Counted from the first letter of the stretch, positions 35,626-45,118 are shown. The stretch: 64,000 bases of DNA from Escherichia hormaechei_A (GCA_042434945.1 CP170191.1:4464001-4528000), one strand, 5' to 3'. The notes: generated from the letters alone by a model not told the origin. A program made the numbers and translations.

Positions 35626-36642
35626 TTAACGGGCAGTAGAGCCGCGAACGATCAGTTCGCCGGAAAAAACCTGCTCGCGTACGGCGTCGCGGGTGCCTTC
35701 AATGCGGCGGACCACTTGTTCAACCGCGGCATAGCCGATCTGCCAGGTGGGTTGTTTGAGGGTGGTGATGCCTACGCCAGCAAGTTCTGCCCACTCCAGT
35801 TCATCAAAGCCGAGTAAGCCGATGTCGCTGCCCCAGTGCAGGCCAATGCGTTTAAGCGAGCGGGCAACCTGAAGCGTCAGCGCCCCGTTCGCGGAGATCA
35901 CCGCCTTGCGCATACCCCGATGGCGGGTATGGAACTGGCGCAGAGTATTATCCAGCTGCCCGGCTTCATGCAGGGGGATTTCGGCATTCTCGGCGATCAC
36001 GCCGGGATATCGCGCCAGCGTGGCACGAAATGCAGCCAGGCGGTCGCGGCGGGTGTTAACCATGCCCAGCGGTTCGCTCAGGAATAAAATGGCTTCGAAG
36101 CCCTGTTCAATCAGGTGCTCGGTGGCGGTGGTAGCCGCCTGGGTGTTATCCAGCCCGACCACATCGCAGGCAAATTCCGGGATTTTTCGGTCAATAAGCA
36201 CCATTGGCAGAGACGATTGTTGCAGACGATTTAGCCCCTCTTCTCGCATCCCGACGGCATTCACCACAATCCCTTCCACCTGATAGCTGCGCAGCAGATC
36301 GAGGTAATGCAGCTCCTGATCAACCTCGTTATTGGTGTTACAGACCAGCGGGGTAAAGCCTTTCTCACGGCATGCCGCTTCGATGCCGCTGAGGACGTTT
36401 ACGGAGTAGGGGTTGGTGATATCGGCGATGATGAGGCCAATCAGACGGGTGCGGCCCCGCTTGAGGCCGCGCGCCATCAGGCTGGGACGGTAGTCGAGAT
36501 CGGCAATGGCCTGTTCGATTCGCGCCAGCAGCGCATCGGAAAGCAGGTGTTTCTCGCCGTTGAGGTAGCGTGAAATGCTGGTTTTACCGGTTTTGGCGGC
36601 TTTCGCCACGTCGCTGATGGTGGCCCGGGTTGGTTTGATCAT
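35626..36642 (-). CDS. ptxS: LacI-family repressor of the 2-ketogluconate operon (PtxS-like)
   Basis: A 338-residue LacI/GalR regulator. The N-terminal HTH ATISDVAKAAKTGKTSISRYLNG and hinge helix (SLMARGLKRGRTRLIGLI) are followed by a periplasmic-binding-protein-like effector domain. It lies directly upstream of kguE in the same orientation, 102 bases away, with the palindromic operator in that gap. Pseudomonas PtxS responds to 2-ketogluconate; the same is inferred here. Another gluconate-type effector is possible. Intact, with no counterpart at this place in K-12. Confidence 0.8.
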   Translation of the reverse strand: MIKPTRATISDVAKAAKTGKTSISRYLNGEKHLLSDALLARIEQAIADLDYRPSLMARGLKRGRTRLIGLIIADITNPYSVNVLSGIEAACREKGFTPLVCNTNNEVDQELHYLDLLRSYQVEGIVVNAVGMREEGLNRLQQSSLPMVLIDRKIPEFACDVVGLDNTQAATTATEHLIEQGFEAILFLSEPLGMVNTRRDRLAAFRATLARYPGVIAENAEIPLHEAGQLDNTLRQFHTRHRGMRKAVISANGALTLQVARSLKRIGLHWGSDIGLLGFDELEWAELAGVGITTLKQPTWQIGYAAVEQVVRRIEGTRDAVREQVFSGELIVRGSTAR

Positions 36643-36710
36643 CGCTGATTTCCCTGAATTTAGTGAGAATACCTTAACGGGAAAATCTGGCGAATCAAGC
36701 TATTTGCCGG

Positions 36711-36777
36711 GTGGCGCTGCGCTTAACGGAGGTTGCGGTCTGATGTCTTCACCCCAACCCTCTCCCACGGGAGAGGG
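36711..36777. repeat. REP half-unit plus intergenic hairpin repeat, copy 2
   Basis: GGGTGGCGCTGCGCTTAACG resembles the REP half-unit after corA. It is followed by CACCCCAACC and the perfect hairpin CCCTCTCCC-AC-GGGAGAGGG (36758-36777), matching the copy between kguK and kguT. Both lie in diverged-type sequence. Confidence 0.75.
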
Positions 36778-36821
36778 CGCAAACACTAAAAACGGCAACG
36801 GGGTTACCGTTTTGCTTTTAC

Positions 36822-37484
36822 CTACTGCACAGGACTCAACGTAATCTCAACGCGGCGGTTCTGCGCTTTGCCTTCCGCCGTGCTGTTGCTGGCGATCGGG
36901 TTAGCCGGACCCATGCCGCTGGTGCGGATGCGGTTCGCTTCTACGCCCTGGGCGATCAGCGAGCTGGCCACGGAATCGGCGCGCTGCTGGGACAGACGCA
37001 TGTTCAGATCCTGGCTGCCGGTGCTGTCGGTGTAGCCAATCACGTTCACGGCAGTTTTATTGTACTCTTTCAGCACTGCGGCCACGCCGGTCAGGGTGTT
37101 TGCGCCTGCGGGTTTCAGCGTCGCGCTGCTGCTGTCAAAGGTCACGTTGTTTGGCATGTTCAGGATGATGTTGTCACCGCTGCGCGTCACGCTCACGCCC
37201 GTACCTTTCATTTTGTCACGCAGTTTTGCTTCCTGCACGTCCATGTAATAACCCACGCCGCCGCCCAGGGCTGCGCCTGCCGCTGCGCCAATCAGCGCAC
37301 CTTTGCCGCGATCTTTCTTGGAGGAGGAGAGTGCGCCAACGCCAGCGCCCACCAGGGAACCAATACCCGCGCCAATGCCGGATTTGCCCGCTTCGCGTTC
37401 ACCGGTGTAAGGGTTGGTTGTGCAGCCAGAAACAGCCAGTGCGCCGCTCACCAGAGCGGCAATAACGAGTACGCGTTTTTTCAT
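36822..37484 (-). CDS. yiaD: OmpA-family lipoprotein YiaD
   Basis: A 220-residue outer-membrane lipoprotein. The lipobox VSGC has its Cys at about residue 21. A glycine-zipper region (IGAGIGSLVGAGVGALSSSKK ... GAAAGAALGGGVGYYMD) is followed by an OmpA-type peptidoglycan-binding domain (about 110-220). That domain has NVTFDSSSATLKP, VIGYTDSTGSQDLNMRLSQQRADSV, and the Arg in NRRVEITLSP. E. coli YiaD is a multicopy suppressor in BamB-linked assembly defects. It is intact and diverged modestly from K-12. Confidence 0.93.
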   Translation of the reverse strand: MKKRVLVIAALVSGALAVSGCTTNPYTGEREAGKSGIGAGIGSLVGAGVGALSSSKKDRGKGALIGAAAGAALGGGVGYYMDVQEAKLRDKMKGTGVSVTRSGDNIILNMPNNVTFDSSSATLKPAGANTLTGVAAVLKEYNKTAVNVIGYTDSTGSQDLNMRLSQQRADSVASSLIAQGVEANRIRTSGMGPANPIASNSTAEGKAQNRRVEITLSPVQ

Positions 37485-37648
37485 CTTATTTCCTTAATCC
37501 TTTTTATTCTTTGCCACGATGGACGTGGCAGTGGATTATGACGTCCGGATACGGAGAAAATTCAGTGTATAACTCTGAAATTTGTCACAAACGATAAACT
37601 GCCTCAATGAAAGGCCGAAACACCTGCACGCAACCAGGAGCGCACGCT

Positions 37649-39978
37649 TTGAGCACCTCAACAAAAACCATTCTGACCGCCGCCCACTGGGGGCCGATGC
37701 TGGTCGAAACCGATGGCGACACTGTGCTGTCGTCTCGCGGGGCTTTGCCTTCGCGCCATCTCAACTCTTTACAGACCGTCGTTCGCGATCAGGTACACAG
37801 TAAAACCCGCGTCCGCTGGCCGATGGTGCGTAAAGGCTTTCTGGCGTCACCGGATAAGCCGCAGGGTATTCGTGGGCAGGATGAGTTCGTACGCGTGAGC
37901 TGGGACGACGCGCTGGCGTTGATCCATACCCAGCATAAACGCATTCGCGACAGCTATGGCCCGTCGTCCATTTTTGCCGGCTCCTATGGCTGGCGCTCGA
38001 ACGGCGTGCTGCATAAGGCCGCAACCCTGCTGCAACGCTATATGAGCCTGGCCGGAGGATACACCGGCCATCTGGGCGATTACTCGACCGGCGCGGCGCA
38101 GGCAATCATGCCGTATGTCGTGGGCGGGAATGAGGTTTATCAGCAGCAGACCAGCTGGCCGCTGGTGCTGGAGCATGCGGAGGTGGTGGTGCTCTGGAGC
38201 GCCAACCCGCTCAATACCCTGAAAATTGCCTGGAATGCGTCCGACGAGCAGGGCGTTTCCTACTTTGATGCGCTGCGCAAAAGCGGCAAGCGCATCATCT
38301 GTATCGATCCGATGCGTTCTGAAACGCTGGATTTCTTCGGCGACAGCGCCGAGTGGATCGCGCCGCATATGGGCACCGACGTGGCGATGATGCTGGGCAT
38401 CGCCCACACCCTGGTGGAGAACGGCTGGCACGATACGGAATTTCTGGCGCGCTGCACCACGGGTTTCGATAAATTTGCCGACTACCTGACGGGACAAACC
38501 GACGGTATCGCCAAAACCGCAGAGTGGGCTGCGGCGATTTGCGGCGTTGATGCCGTTAAAATCCGCGAACTGGCGACGTTATTCCATAGCCGTGTCACCA
38601 TGCTGATGGCAGGCTGGGGAATGCAGCGCCAACAGTTTGGTGAGCAAAAACACTGGATGATCGTCACGCTGGCAGCAATGTTGGGGCAAATCGGCACACA
38701 CCCGGCGGCGGTTTTGGTCTTTCTTACCATTTTTGCCAATGGTGGTAACCCCACGCGGCGTTCTGCGGTGCTCTCTTCCATGCAGGGCAGCTTGCCGGGT
38801 GGCTGCGATGCGGTGGATAAAATCCCTGTTGCCCGCATTGTTGAAGCACTGGAAAACCCTGGTGGCGCATATCAACACAACGGTATGAACCGACATTTCC
38901 CGGATATTCGTTTTATCTGGTGGGCGGGTGGTGCCAACTTTACTCATCATCAGGATACCAATCGCCTGATCCGTGCCTGGCAAAAACGGAGCTGGTGGTG
39001 ATCTCTGAATGCTTCTGGACGGCGGCGGCAAAACACGCGGATATCGTTCTGCCTGCGACTACCTCTTTTGAGCGTAATGATCTCACCATGACCGGTGATT
39101 ACAGTAATCAGCATATGGTGCCGATGAAGCAAGTGGTGCCGCCACGCTATGAAGCGCGTAATGATTTTGATGTTTTTGCCGAGTTAAGTGAACGCTGGGA
39201 GAAGGGCGGTTATGCACGTTTTACGGAAGGAAAAAGTGAGCTGCAATGGCTGGAAACGTTTTATAACGTTGCCCGACAGCGCGGGGCAAGCCAGCAGGTT
39301 GAATTGCCGCCATTTGCTGAGTTCTGGCAAGCCAACCAGTTAATTGAGATGCCGGAAAACCCGGACAGCGAGCGGTTTATTCGCTTCGCTGATTTTTGCC
39401 GCGATCCGCTGGCGCATCCGTTAAAAACCGCCAGCGGCAAGATTGAAATCTTCTCACAGCGTATTGCCGATTACGGTTACCCGGATTGCCCTGGGCATCC
39501 AATGTGGCTGGAGCCGGACGAATGGCAGGGCAATGCCGAACCAGAACAGTTGCAGGTACTTTCTGCCCATCCGGCGCACCGCCTGCACAGCCAGCTGAAT
39601 TACAGTTCTCTGCGCGAATTGTACGCGGTGGCAAATCGTGAGCCTGTCACCATTCATCCTGACGATGCCCAGGAGCGCGGCATACAAGATGGCGATACTG
39701 TTCGGTTGTGGAACGCACGCGGGCAAATTCTTGCCGGAGCGGTCATTAGCGAGGGAATTAAACCTGGCGTGATTTGCATTCACGAAGGGGCATGGCCGGA
39801 TCTGGATTTAACCGCTGACGGTATTTGTAAAAACGGCGCAGTGAACGTGCTGACCAAAGATCTCCCCAGCTCGCGGCTGGGGAATGGCTGTGCGGGTAAT
39901 ACGGCGCTGGCATGGCTGGAAAAATACAACGGTCCGGAACTGACACTTACAGCGTTTGAACCACCGGCCAGCTCATAA
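37649..39978 (+). pseudogene. bisC: Biotin sulfoxide reductase BisC, hybrid and frameshifted
   Basis: BisC is a cytoplasmic molybdopterin (bis-MGD) oxidoreductase of the DMSO reductase family. It reduces biotin sulfoxide and methionine sulfoxide. Family segments include VSWDDALALI, FAGSYGWRSNGVLHKA (with the Mo-ligating Ser), and WSANPLNTLK. TTG 37649 is preferred as start because AGGAG lies six bases upstream and the K-12 length results; an ATG at 37607 has no such site. A short garbled stretch near 38700-38735 (two small gains totalling three bases) and a lost C near 38986 (AAAAACGG for AAAAACCGG) break the frame. The 5' half is diverged and the 3' half is K-12-like, switching near 38.6-38.7 kb. 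Confidence 0.9.
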
Positions 39979-40391
39979 TCCATGTGGGTAGTTTGGGTTT
40001 CATCCTGCCATGCGCAATCGACAATGTGAAAACCTGTGCCTGGTAAAAATTTATCGCCGGTTGATTTTTTTGATAAACCTCCAGCATCAGGTGGGGATGG
40101 CGCTGCTGCACATACTGCATCAGCGCCTTACCAATACCCGCGCCTGACGGCCTTCGGTGCGACAAACATCGCTGCCAGAAATCGGCCCTTCCATAATGGC
40201 TGACAAAACCGAGAAGCTTACCGTCTTCTTCCAGACCCAGTTTTGCGCGTTGGCAAGATAGGCATCCCGCACCAGCGGAATGCAGTCACGCCAGTAATTC
40301 GCTTTTATAAAGGGGATGCCCCCAGGTTGTACTTTCCAGCCACAGTTCGAGGATCGCGGGGAGTTCTGAACGTTGCCGCTTCCCGAATCAT
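39947..40391 (-). pseudogene. yiaC: GNAT-family N-acetyltransferase YiaC, frameshifted
   Basis: YiaC is a 146-residue GNAT acetyltransferase; in E. coli it acts as a protein lysine acetyltransferase. Recognisable pieces in order are HPFIKANYWRDCIPLVRDAYLANAQNWVW, the acetyl-CoA-binding GIGKALMQYVQQRHPHLML, and PTWIMSWPVVQTL. At least six single-base gains or losses lie between them (near 40372, 40232, 40201, 40185, 40143, 40042 and 39997). The gene spans four bases more than a normal copy. The start ATG overlaps the tag stop (ATGA), and the 3' end overlaps bisC by 32 bases. Sequence is K-12-like apart from the indels. Confidence 0.85.
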
Positions 40392-40950
40392 GGGTTATTT
40401 CCCGGATAGCAACAGCAGCCAACCACATGATCATTCACCAGCCACATGCCTGCATAAAGGAGTAACAGATTGTGGTGCCGACAAACTTAAAACCACGTTT
40501 TTTCAGCGCTTTCGACAGGGCATCTGAGGCGGGGGTCGACGTTGGGATCTCTGCAAGCGTGGCGGCCTGCGTCACCTTCGGCTCGTTATCCACAAACGAC
40601 CAGACGAATGCTGAGAAGGGTTCGCCGTTTTGCTCCATCGCCAGATAAGCACGCGCGTTACCAATAATGGCCTGAATTTTACCGCGATGGCGGATGATAC
40701 CGGTATCCAGAACCAGCCTTTCCACGTCTTCGTCGTTCATGGCGGCAACCGCTACCGGATCGAACTGGTGGAAGGCTTTACGGTAGTTCTCACGCTTTTT
40801 CAGAACGGTGATCCACGACAGTCCGGCCTGCTGGCCTTCAAGGCAAATCATTTCAAACAGTTTTTTACCGTCGGTTTCCGGTACGCCCCATTCCTTGTCG
40901 TGATAATCGATATAAAGCTGATCCTGGCTTACCCAGCCGCAACGTTGCAT
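40388..40950 (-). pseudogene. tag: 3-methyladenine DNA glycosylase I Tag, 3' frameshift
   Basis: Tag removes 3-methyladenine from DNA, using a helix-hairpin-helix-like glycosylase fold. It carries RCGWVSQD, the catalytic-pocket segment FEMICLEGQQAGLSWITVLKKRE, and KGFKFVGTTICYSFMQACG with the zinc-binding Cys residues. Its final Cys/His residues (VNDHVVGCCCYPGN) lie after a lost G near 40446 (GTGGCTGG for GTGGGCTGG), so the reading frame stops early after MQACGW. The main body is of the diverged type; only the last 60 or so bases look K-12-like. Correcting one base restores the 187-residue protein. Confidence 0.92.
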
Positions 40951-41110
40951 AGGTCATCTCCCTTCCTGATACGGTAAACGCAAAAATTTCAATCTGCCCG
41001 GCTTGACGTGTCTGCTAAAGAGACAATAGTTAATACAGGGCTATACGCCCTAATACCTCTTCGAACAATGACATATATCGCCGAACTCGGCTCTTTCTGG
41101 AGTCGCTTTG

Positions 41111-41653
41111 ATGATGATAAAAAAAATCAGTGGTCGCCATGCTGCTTCTGGCCTGGTGGGTGTTTCAGTCTGCCTGCTTTTTTGTAACACCGCTTTTGCG
41201 TGGCAACAGGAATATATCGTTTCAGATGCTCAAAGTAATACGATGGAACGCTATACATGGGACGCCGATCACCAACCTCGTTATGAAGATATTCTCGCGG
41301 AGCGTATTAACCGCACGCAGAATGCTGCGGGGTTTACCCTGAACGATCCCTCCGGTTCGGATGCGGAAACCGTTCTGAGCGTTGGCTGGAATTTTCCCGT
41401 GGCGGGACATTTCACCACCGGGCCCGTAATGGCGTGGCGCACTGATGGCGCTCCCTCCGCACCAGTGAATGCGTTTGAGGATACAACCACCACGCAGTCG
41501 CTTACCGATCCACTCTGGCATGCCAGCGTGAACTCATTGGGGTGGCGTGTCGATACGCAGTATGGTGATTTACACCCCTGGGCGAAGATCAGCTATAACC
41601 AGCAAACTGAAGAAGAATATTTATATACGCTGGGATTGAGCGCCAAATTTTAA
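41111..41653 (+). CDS. yhjY: YhjY-like exported protein (autotransporter-type beta domain)
   Basis: A 180-residue exported protein. The N-terminus reads MIKKISGRHAASG, then a hydrophobic core ending NTAFA, a clear signal peptide. The mature part alternates hydrophobic and polar residues like outer-membrane beta strands (VLSVGWNFPVAGHFTTGPVMAW ... WAKISYNQQTEEEYLYTLGLSAKF) and ends in a terminal Phe, typical for barrels. Position between tag and yhjX matches yhjY of E. coli, whose product is an autotransporter-barrel-like protein of unknown role. The start is ATG 41111, with a TTG just before it. The symbol rests mainly on synteny. Confidence 0.65.
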   Translation: MMIKKISGRHAASGLVGVSVCLLFCNTAFAWQQEYIVSDAQSNTMERYTWDADHQPRYEDILAERINRTQNAAGFTLNDPSGSDAETVLSVGWNFPVAGHFTTGPVMAWRTDGAPSAPVNAFEDTTTTQSLTDPLWHASVNSLGWRVDTQYGDLHPWAKISYNQQTEEEYLYTLGLSAKF

Positions 41654-41779
41654 AGGGTTGTCACTTTTTTAAACGCTGCGGTAACATATTTAATACAATA
41701 ACGGCGAGGACTGTAGCGATAGTGATCGCTCACCTTTGACCTTTTTCTTCTCCGGCAAGGTCATTCATTCCCGCTTCCA

Positions 41780-41810
41780 GGCATTTCATTCCGTTTCTCC
41801 TGCATTTCAT
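41780..41810 (+). promoter_or_regulatory. YpdB-type direct repeat upstream of yhjX
   Basis: GGCATTTCAT, an 11-base spacer and TGCATTTCAT reproduce the direct repeat reported for the response regulator YpdB at the E. coli yhjX promoter (GGCATTTCAT-N11-GGCATTTCAT, from memory). Only the first base of the second copy differs. YpdA/YpdB senses extracellular pyruvate. The site lies about 80 bases upstream of the start. Confidence 0.8.
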
Positions 41811-41891
41811 GCCGTTTTACCCCTGGCGTTATGGGGTTTTGTTTATCGTGTCCTCAGCGAATTTCCTTAATTTATCTTGCAGGATACTGCC

Positions 41892-43094
41892 ATGAACACA
41901 TCAACTTATAACCGCACGCGTTGGCTGACGCTATTCGGCACCATCGTTACCCAGTTCGCACTGGGATCGGTCTATACCTGGAGCCTGTTTAACAGCGCCC
42001 TGTCTGATAAGATCGGCGCGCCGATAAGCCAGGTGGCGTTCTCCTTCGGCTTGCTGAGTCTTGGGTTAGCAATTTCCTCTTCCGTGGCGGGCAAACTTCA
42101 GGAGCGCTTCGGCGTGAAGCGTGTAACCATGGCCTCCGGGATCTTGCTGGGCGTGGGCTTCTTCCTGACGGCATATTCCGACAACCTGATGATGCTGTGG
42201 CTGAGCGCCGGGGTGCTGGTGGGGCTGGCGGACGGCGCAGGTTACCTGCTGACGCTGTCTAACTGCGTGAAGTGGTTCCCGGAGCGTAAAGGGCTTATCT
42301 CCGCGTTTGCCATCGGTTCATATGGCCTGGGCAGCCTCGGCTTCAAATTCATCGATGCGCATCTGCTGGCCTCGGTGGGGCTTGAGAAAACCTTTATGAT
42401 CTGGGGCGTGATTGTGCTGGTGATGATCCTCTTCGGCGCAACGCTGATGAAAGACGCGCCGCAGCAGGAAGTGAAAACCGTTAACGGTGTGGTGGAGAAT
42501 GATTTCACCCTTGCACAGTCCATGCGTAAACCGCAGTACTGGATGCTGGCGGTGATGTTCCTGACGGCCTGCATGAGCGGTCTGTATGTCATCGGCGTGG
42601 CGAAAGATATCGCGCAGGGAATGGTAAAACTGGACGCGGCGACGGCGGCGAACGCGGTAACGGTCATCTCCATCGCTAACCTCTCGGGTCGTCTGGTACT
42701 GGGTATCCTGTCTGACAAAATCGCCAGGATCCGCGTGATTACGCTGGGGCAGGTGATCTCCCTGGTGGGGATGGCAGCGCTGCTGTTCGCTCCGCTGAAC
42801 GAAGCGACATTCTTTGCGGCGATAGCCTGCGTAGCCTTTAACTTTGGCGGCACCATTACCGTCTTCCCGTCGCTGGTGAGCGAGTTCTTCGGGCTGAACA
42901 ATCTGGCGAAAAACTACGGTGTGATTTATCTCGGCTTCGGTATCGGCAGTATTTGCGGATCGCTGATTGCCTCGCTGTTTGGTGGCTTCTACGTGACATT
43001 CTGCGTGATATTTGCCTTGCTGATTATTTCACTGGCGCTGTCCACCACGATTCGTCAGCCGCAGCGCGAGGTCTATAAAGAAGCGCATGCATGA
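41892..43094 (+). CDS. yhjX: YhjX pyruvate-responsive MFS transporter
   Basis: A 400-residue MFS permease of the oxalate/formate antiporter-like family, with 12 helices. The N-terminus reads RWLTLFGTIVTQFALGSVYTWSLFN. The interhelical motif GKLQERFGVKRV (MFS motif A) and SDKIARIRVI (its second-half equivalent) are visible. In E. coli its expression is induced by pyruvate through YpdA/YpdB, and the matching site lies upstream. AGGA precedes ATG 41892. Diverged from K-12 but intact. A terminator follows. Confidence 0.92.
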   Translation: MNTSTYNRTRWLTLFGTIVTQFALGSVYTWSLFNSALSDKIGAPISQVAFSFGLLSLGLAISSSVAGKLQERFGVKRVTMASGILLGVGFFLTAYSDNLMMLWLSAGVLVGLADGAGYLLTLSNCVKWFPERKGLISAFAIGSYGLGSLGFKFIDAHLLASVGLEKTFMIWGVIVLVMILFGATLMKDAPQQEVKTVNGVVENDFTLAQSMRKPQYWMLAVMFLTACMSGLYVIGVAKDIAQGMVKLDAATAANAVTVISIANLSGRLVLGILSDKIARIRVITLGQVISLVGMAALLFAPLNEATFFAAIACVAFNFGGTITVFPSLVSEFFGLNNLAKNYGVIYLGFGIGSICGSLIASLFGGFYVTFCVIFALLIISLALSTTIRQPQREVYKEAHA

Positions 43095-43103
43095 TTCGAT
43101 AAA

Positions 43104-43128
43104 AAGGGGCCGCAGGGCCTCTTTTTTT
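43104..43128 (+). terminator. Terminator after yhjX
   Basis: AAGGGGCC, loop GCA, GGGCCTCTT (one G-T pair) followed by TTTTT. Confidence 0.8.
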
Positions 43129-43332
43129 ATCGCCATATCACTTCCGGACTTGTTATTTTGTAAAAATTTTCATCGATTCACATTCTCTGCTGCCACTTTT
43201 CTTCCTCGCTGTGGTCTACTTATCGCGCTTGTAGACGTTTCTGATAACGGTTTATCTCGCACCTACTTACTCTGTCTGCTTTCTCAATGAGATTCGGCGG
43301 GTCTTTATACCCCTTCCCCCAGGGTTGTTTGC

Positions 43333-45027
43333 ATGAAATATATCAGGTCTCTTACCCAGCAAAGATTGTGTCTGATGCTGGCTGTCTATATCGGTTTGTT
43401 TCTGAATGGCGCGGTGCTGTTCAGAAGAGTGGAAGGTTATTTTGAACACCTCACCGTAAGAAACGGGATTTTCGCCGCGATTGAAGTGTTTGGCTCAATT
43501 CTGGCAACCTTCTTCCTGCTACGTCTGCTCTCGCTTTTTGGCAGACGTACATGGCAGGTTCTGGCCTCGCTGGTGGTGATTATCTCTGCCGCCGCAAGCT
43601 ATTACATGACATTCATGAATGTGGTCATTGGCTACGGTATTGTGGCCTCGGTGATGACCACGGACATCGACCTCTCGAAAGAGGTGGTGGGGCAAGGGTT
43701 CATCATGTGGACGATTTTGACCTGCCTGATCCCGCTCTTCTTTATCTGGAGTAATACCTGTCGCTATACCCTGTTACGCCAGCTGCGTACCCGTGGGCAA
43801 CGCATCCGCAACGTCGCCGTCGTTCTTCTGGCGGGTCTGCTGGTATGGGCGCCTATTCGCCTGATGGAAAAACAGCAAAAGCGGATCGAAAAAGCGACAG
43901 GCGTAGATATGCCAAGCTACGGCGGCGTGGTGGCTAACTCGTATCTGCCGTCTAACTGGCTGTCGGCGCTAGGTCTCTATGCCTGGGCTCAGGCGGACGA
44001 ATCCAGCGATGTGAAATCGCTGATTAACCCGACCAAAAAGTTCACCTACCAGGCTCCGGCTGACGGACTGGATGATACTTACGTGGTCTTCGTTATCGGC
44101 GAAACGACGCGCTGGGATCATATGGGTATTCTCGGTTATGACCGCGATACCACCCCGAAACTGGCGCAGGAAAAGAACCTGGTGGCATACCGCGGCTACT
44201 CCTGCGATACCGCCACGAAGCTTTCGTTGCGCTGTATGTTTGTTCGTGAGGGCGGTGCGAGTGATAATCCTCAGCGCACTCTCAAAGAGCAAAACGTGTT
44301 TGCTGTTCTGAAGCAGCTTGGATTTAGCTCCGATCTGTTCGCCATGCAAAGTGAGATGTGGTTCTACACCAACACCATGGCGGATAACATCGCCTACCGC
44401 GAGCAGATTGGCGCCGAGCCGCGTAACCGCGGAAAGAACGTTGATGATATGCTGCTGCTCTCTGAGATGGAACAGTCGCTGAAAAACCATCCGCAGGGTA
44501 AGCACCTTATTGTTCTGCATACCAAAGGTTCACACTACAGCTACTATCAGCGTTACACGCGCGATTTCGCCAAATGGACGCCTGAGTGCGTCGGCATTAA
44601 CAAGAACTGTAGCAAGCAGGAGCTGATCAATGCCTATGATAACTCGATTCTGTATGTGGATACCTTCCTCAGCCGGGTGATCGACCAGCTTCGCGATAAG
44701 AAAGCGATTGTGATTTACGCGGCCGACCACGGCGAGTCCATCAACGAGAAAGAGCATTTACACGGCACGCCGCGTAAGCTGGCCCCGCCTGAGCAGTTCC
44801 GCGTGCCGATGATCATGTGGATGTCGGATAAGTACCTGGAAAACCCGGACAAAGCCAAAATGTTTGCCCATCTGAAACAGCAGGCAGAGATCAAGGTACC
44901 GCGCCGTCACGTTGAGCTGTACGACACCATTATGGGTTGTCTCGGCTATACCTCACCGAACGGTGGGATTAACGAAAACAACAACTGGTGTAAACTCCCT
45001 GATAACACCACAAAAGCCGCGCAGTAG
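43333..45027 (+). CDS. eptB: Kdo2-lipid A phosphoethanolamine transferase EptB
   Basis: A 564-residue inner-membrane enzyme that adds phosphoethanolamine to the outer Kdo of lipopolysaccharide. Five N-terminal helices (to about residue 175) precede a periplasmic sulfatase/alkaline-phosphatase-fold domain. That domain has FVIGETTRWDHMGILGYDRDTTP (the Thr nucleophile in GETTR), HTKGSHYSYY and YAADHGESINEKEHLHG. In E. coli it depends on Ca2+, on sigma-E and on repression by the sRNA MgrR. Strongly diverged from K-12 EptB but intact. Confidence 0.95.
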   Translation: MKYIRSLTQQRLCLMLAVYIGLFLNGAVLFRRVEGYFEHLTVRNGIFAAIEVFGSILATFFLLRLLSLFGRRTWQVLASLVVIISAAASYYMTFMNVVIGYGIVASVMTTDIDLSKEVVGQGFIMWTILTCLIPLFFIWSNTCRYTLLRQLRTRGQRIRNVAVVLLAGLLVWAPIRLMEKQQKRIEKATGVDMPSYGGVVANSYLPSNWLSALGLYAWAQADESSDVKSLINPTKKFTYQAPADGLDDTYVVFVIGETTRWDHMGILGYDRDTTPKLAQEKNLVAYRGYSCDTATKLSLRCMFVREGGASDNPQRTLKEQNVFAVLKQLGFSSDLFAMQSEMWFYTNTMADNIAYREQIGAEPRNRGKNVDDMLLLSEMEQSLKNHPQGKHLIVLHTKGSHYSYYQRYTRDFAKWTPECVGINKNCSKQELINAYDNSILYVDTFLSRVIDQLRDKKAIVIYAADHGESINEKEHLHGTPRKLAPPEQFRVPMIMWMSDKYLENPDKAKMFAHLKQQAEIKVPRRHVELYDTIMGCLGYTSPNGGINENNNWCKLPDNTTKAAQ

Positions 45028-45118
45028 CTGGTCTGGCGAGAATATCGCCAGTTGAATGGCTTTTTGAAAATAAGGGATTGACGGGGGCGCACCTCAGCAG
45101 TAAGATGCGCTCCGCATT

